Below, one piece after another: positions 60,671 through 64,000 of a stretch of DNA of 64,000 nt. The notes below the pieces were generated by a model. The model saw nothing but the letters and a program-made list of their open reading frames with translations. It ran no database searches and was not told the DNA's origin. The stretch is from HGM04593 sp045636125 (lineage in GTDB: Bacteria; Bacteroidota; Bacteroidia; Bacteroidales; Bacteroidaceae), in assembly GCA_045636125.1 (NCBI GenBank), contig JAZTWX010000011.1, positions 1 through 64,000 on the forward strand, read 5' to 3'. A program made the translations under genes and the position numbers. Each line of letters begins with the position of its first letter. Within the stretch, counting starts at the first letter, position 1.

Positions 60671-61930
60671 ATGTACGGGCTGTGCGACTGCAATAATTTT
60701 TTCGTGTCGTGCGAGCGAGTGTTCAACCCCTCGCTCAATGGGCGTCCCGTCGTTGTTTTGAGCAACAACGACGGCTGCGTCGTCTCACGCAGCAACGAAG
60801 CAAAGGCCATTGGCATAAAAATGGGGCAACCGCTCTATCAAATAAAGCCATTGGTCGAAAAGTTCGACGTTGCTGTGCTGTCGAGCAACTATCACCTTTA
60901 CGGAGATATGTCGAAAAGAGTGATGGCAACCCTGCGGCAGTATGCACCCGCAATTGAGGTCTACTCCATAGACGAGGCCTTTCTATTACTCGACGGTTAC
61001 CCCATAGAAAAACTCAAGCAGGAGGGCGAGGAACTTGCACGCATAGTGCGTCGCAACACAGGGATACCCGTGAGCATAGGAATATCGCACACAAAAACCC
61101 TTGCGAAGATTGCCAGCAAATTGTGCAAGAAATACCCCAAGCTCAACAGCGCCTGCCTCATGCACCGCCCCGAGGATATTGAAAAAGTGCTGTCGAAATT
61201 CCCAATCGAGGATGTATGGGGCATAGGCCGCCGTTACTCGAAGGCTTTGAAAGATAAAGGAATAGCAACCGCAGCACAGTTCTGCGCGATGGGCGAGGCT
61301 GCCGTAAAGGCACGTATGGGAATTACCGGAGTGAGAACCCTGCGCGAGCTCCGTGGCACCCCCTGCATAGAATTCAGCCACCACGCGGCCGACAAACAGT
61401 CGATAACCGTGTCGCGCTCCTTTTCCAAAGAGCTTTACTCCATTGAGGAGCTACACGAAACAATTTCCACATTCGCAGCCATTGCAAGCGAAAAACTGCG
61501 CGGGCAAAAATCGGTGGCACAGGAGCTGCAGGTATTCATTTTCACCAACCGCCACCGCGACGACCAGCCACAGCACCACGAAAGCCGCCTGCTGCAATTC
61601 ACCACCCCCACCGACAGCACACTCGAAATAACAAGCGCCGCAACAGCGCTGTTGCAACAACTCTTCCGCAAGGGATACGGCTACAAGAAAAGCGGCGTGC
61701 GCCTGAGCCGCATTACACCCGCAACCGCCGTGCAGGGTGCGCTTTTCGACACAATAGACCGCCCAAAGCACAAAATGCTCATGGAGGCAATAGACAAAAT
61801 AAACATCTCCCAGGGGCGCGGCAGTGTGAGAATTGTGTCGCAAGGCAGCATTACCGACCACACCAACCGCGAGTATCTATCGCCGCAATACACCACCTGC
61901 TGGGACGATATTATAGTGGTAAAAATATAA
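60671..61930 (+). CDS. umuC: UmuC-like Y-family DNA polymerase
   Basis: A 419-residue translesion polymerase, catalytic subunit of DNA polymerase V. The palm has YGLCDCNNFFVSCERVFNPS and VYSIDEAFLLLDGYP with the catalytic acidic residues. VSIGISHTKTLAKIASKLCK, IEDVWGIGRRYSKALKD (helix-hairpin-helix) and the C-terminal UmuC-specific domain follow. It starts at the base after the umuD stop, so the two are translationally coupled. Confidence 0.94.
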   Translation: MYGLCDCNNFFVSCERVFNPSLNGRPVVVLSNNDGCVVSRSNEAKAIGIKMGQPLYQIKPLVEKFDVAVLSSNYHLYGDMSKRVMATLRQYAPAIEVYSIDEAFLLLDGYPIEKLKQEGEELARIVRRNTGIPVSIGISHTKTLAKIASKLCKKYPKLNSACLMHRPEDIEKVLSKFPIEDVWGIGRRYSKALKDKGIATAAQFCAMGEAAVKARMGITGVRTLRELRGTPCIEFSHHAADKQSITVSRSFSKELYSIEELHETISTFAAIASEKLRGQKSVAQELQVFIFTNRHRDDQPQHHESRLLQFTTPTDSTLEITSAATALLQQLFRKGYGYKKSGVRLSRITPATAVQGALFDTIDRPKHKMLMEAIDKINISQGRGSVRIVSQGSITDHTNREYLSPQYTTCWDDIIVVKI

Positions 61931-62053
61931 TATTACCCTAACGCGCAACATTTTAACCTAAATTAAGCTATTTTATTGGCTATAAATTATTATATTTGAC
62001 AAATATAAACAACGCAAACACGGTTGAATATAATTAAAAACCTTATAACCACT

Positions 62054-64000
62054 ATGATTTACAACATCAAACGCACTCTGCTGCTTGCCGTCGTGGCAAT
62101 AATTGCCACCGTGAGCAGCTTTGCGCAGGCACAATTCGAGAAAGGAAAATTGTACCACATCTTCGCGCAAGGAAAGAAACAGAACATTGTCTACGAAAAG
62201 AAAGGCAACGCAGTGGGAACCACCGACTACGAGGAGCGCAACGCCGCCCAATACTGGAAGATTTCGGAGCTTTCGGGCAGCTGGCGCATCATTAACCCCG
62301 TGACCGACCACGCAATGCGCGCCGCAGGCGAGCGTGTGGAGCTTGGCGAGAACAACGGTTCCGACGAGGCTCAATTGTGGAAGTTCGAGGACGGCCTCCT
62401 TATCCCCACAAACAACCCCAGCGTAGCCGCAATGAAGGCAAAGGACGGCAGCATTGTGCTCATAGCAAAAGAGAAGGCAGCCAACAACCCTGCCGCAAAA
62501 TTCACTATCACCGAATCGGACTTTGCCGGCTTCGACGACAACCTCACCTACCGCATACGCTCGGCTGCCGACGAGAGCCTCTTGCTCGGTAACGGCGACT
62601 CGGGCGAGAACAACGCACGCATTGTTGCCGAAAAAGAGGATGCCGAGAACCGCGGACAATACTGGAGCATAAAGACTATCGACCTCTTCACCTTTGCTGT
62701 GGAGAACGCTTTCTACGGCCAGAACTTCGACGACGGCGGTGGCAACCCCTCGATAGACTACCTCTTGCAGTGGCCCGCCGTTGCAGGAATATGGAACAAC
62801 GCAAAATTCACATTCGAGCCCGTCAAAGGACAGAAAGGCAAGTTCCAGATTATCTCAAAAGGCAAGAGCGACAAGATGTACACCCTTGAGAACGGCCGTA
62901 TGAAGCTCGTTAAAGCCGACGCAAGCGACAAGAATTCGTGGTTCACATTCGAGCAGGTTGAAAAACCCAAAATAGAGTCGCCCTACTGGGAGGACGAAAC
63001 CATTTTCGCCGAGAACAAGGAGCAAGGCACAGCAACATATATGCCCTACGAGAGCGAGGCAGCGATGCTTGCCGACGCAACATACTACGCAACCCCCTGG
63101 AGCGAGCCTGTGAACAACCGCTACCAGAGCCTCAACGGAACATGGAAATTCCATTTCGTTCCCGAGCCCTCGCAGCGCCCCCTCGATTTCTTCAAGGAGG
63201 GTTACGACACAAATTCGTGGGACGAGATACCCGTTCCCTCAAACTGGGAGATGCACGGATACGACCGCCCCATCTACAACAACGTAGAGTACCCCCACTC
63301 AAACACTCCTCCCTTCATCAAGGCACGCCCCGGCTACAACGACGGCGGCAAGAACTACGGTATTAACCCCGTGGGCTCTTATGTACGCACATTCGAGGTT
63401 CCCGAAAACTGGGACGGCCGCCGCACATTCATCCACTTCGGCGGAATCTACTCTGCTGCCTTTGTATGGCTCAACGGCGAGTATGTAGGCTACACACAGG
63501 GCTCGAACAACGTTGCCGAGTTCGACATCACAAAATTCCTCAAAAAAGGCGAGAACAAACTCGCCGTGCAGGTATTCCGTTGGTGCGACGGTTCGTACCT
63601 CGAGTGCCAGGATATGTTCCGTATGAGCGGTATCTTCCGCGACGTGTACCTCTATAACGTTCCCAAGGCTGCAGTGCGCGACCACTACATCACAAGCACT
63701 CTCGACTCTGAGCGCAAGAACGCGACACTTAAAGTGGACCTCACAATCGACAACCGCGACTTCTGCCCCGAGGGCAAACAGATTAAAGTATCGCTCTACG
63801 ACACAAACGACAAGCTCGTTGCAAGCGAGACAATACAGCAGGCGATGAAGGCAAAGATTGCAGCGCCCACAGTATCGGCAACACTCGAGGTGGCAGACAT
63901 TGCATTATGGAGCGCCGAAAAGCCCAACCTCTACACTGTACGCATTGTGCAGATGGACGAGAACGGCAACGAAGAGATGGCATTTTCCACAAAACACGGT
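62054..64000 (+). CDS. Secreted GH2 beta-galactosidase-like enzyme (partial, runs off the window)
   Basis: The frame is open from ATG 62054 to the end of the window (649 codons). The signal peptide (about residues 1-25) is followed by a lectin-like region of about 300 residues with the beta-trefoil-like pattern RNAAQYWKISELSGSWRIIN and EAQLWKFEDG. The GH2 sugar-binding domain follows (YQSLNGTWKFHFVPEPSQRP, NWEMHGYDRPIYNNVEYPHS, VGSYVRTFEVPENWDGRRTF, GYTQGSNNVAEFDIT, FRMSGIFRDVYL), then the start of the GH2 immunoglobulin-like domain. The catalytic barrel and its Glu pair lie beyond the window. Confidence 0.85.
   Translation, partial: MIYNIKRTLLLAVVAIIATVSSFAQAQFEKGKLYHIFAQGKKQNIVYEKKGNAVGTTDYEERNAAQYWKISELSGSWRIINPVTDHAMRAAGERVELGENNGSDEAQLWKFEDGLLIPTNNPSVAAMKAKDGSIVLIAKEKAANNPAAKFTITESDFAGFDDNLTYRIRSAADESLLLGNGDSGENNARIVAEKEDAENRGQYWSIKTIDLFTFAVENAFYGQNFDDGGGNPSIDYLLQWPAVAGIWNNAKFTFEPVKGQKGKFQIISKGKSDKMYTLENGRMKLVKADASDKNSWFTFEQVEKPKIESPYWEDETIFAENKEQGTATYMPYESEAAMLADATYYATPWSEPVNNRYQSLNGTWKFHFVPEPSQRPLDFFKEGYDTNSWDEIPVPSNWEMHGYDRPIYNNVEYPHSNTPPFIKARPGYNDGGKNYGINPVGSYVRTFEVPENWDGRRTFIHFGGIYSAAFVWLNGEYVGYTQGSNNVAEFDITKFLKKGENKLAVQVFRWCDGSYLECQDMFRMSGIFRDVYLYNVPKAAVRDHYITSTLDSERKNATLKVDLTIDNRDFCPEGKQIKVSLYDTNDKLVASETIQQAMKAKIAAPTVSATLEVADIALWSAEKPNLYTVRIVQMDENGNEEMAFSTKHG

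Noticed and set aside
1..64000. CRISPR array, prophage or integrated plasmid
   Set aside because: No regularly spaced direct repeats with unique spacers were seen beyond the tRNA-end repeats, and there are no integrase, capsid, terminase, relaxase or partition genes.

Overview
The window reads as chromosomal DNA of a gut-type member of the Bacteroidales (Bacteroidota). The evidence is the set of families present (SLBB-type Wza exporter, capsule protein Wzi, DUF4837, DUF4922, SIMPL, DcaP-like porin, MutS2, secreted GH31 and GH2 enzymes). Promoters also carry the Bacteroidota -7 element TAnnTTTG, sometimes with a TTG-type -33 box about 20 bases upstream, and start codons are mostly preceded by A-rich stretches rather than Shine-Dalgarno sites.

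Region 1 (about 0.4-19.8 kb, minus strand) is one long exopolysaccharide/capsule locus. It begins with an initiating phosphoglycosyltransferase and a Wza-like exporter. A Wzz, an O-antigen-ligase/polymerase-like protein, Wzi and a small lipoprotein follow. A second block then holds two acyltransferases, two Wzx flippases, a second Wzz, an EpsG-type polymerase, several glycosyltransferases and a terminal Stealth phosphotransferase. A rubredoxin gene sits in opposite orientation inside the locus. Upstream (19.8-24.3 kb) are a SpoIID/LytB protein, a GT2-like/DUF4922 fusion protein and a coiled-coil orphan.

Region 2 (24.3-33.3 kb, plus strand) starts after a short inverted-repeat element with rlmN, a DUF4837 lipoprotein and pdxA. 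A tightly overlapped set follows: nucleotidyltransferase, ATP-grasp, CDP-alcohol phosphotransferase and a HAD protein. I infer that this set makes a CDP-activated polyol or inositol and transfers it to an acceptor, possibly for inositol- or polyol-headgroup lipids. Two secreted proteins close the region.

Region 3 (33.3-44.9 kb, mostly minus) carries a frameshifted hexapeptide acetyltransferase, pflA-pflB, a glycerophosphodiesterase, tRNA-Ser(UGA) followed by three tRNA-3'-end/hairpin units, a GT2, endonuclease IV, a Pi transporter and a DcaP-like porin.

Region 4 (45-64 kb) has an AraC regulator and a two-gene unit encoding a membrane protein with six mirror-spaced CxxC motifs. It also has a SIMPL protein, a 59-residue FlbD-like protein and mutS2. 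A large modular GH31, an alpha/beta hydrolase / membrane Mur-ligase / Ddl-type ligase operon and umuDC come next. The window ends inside a GH2 beta-galactosidase-like gene. No CRISPR array, rRNA operon, transposase or phage gene was seen.
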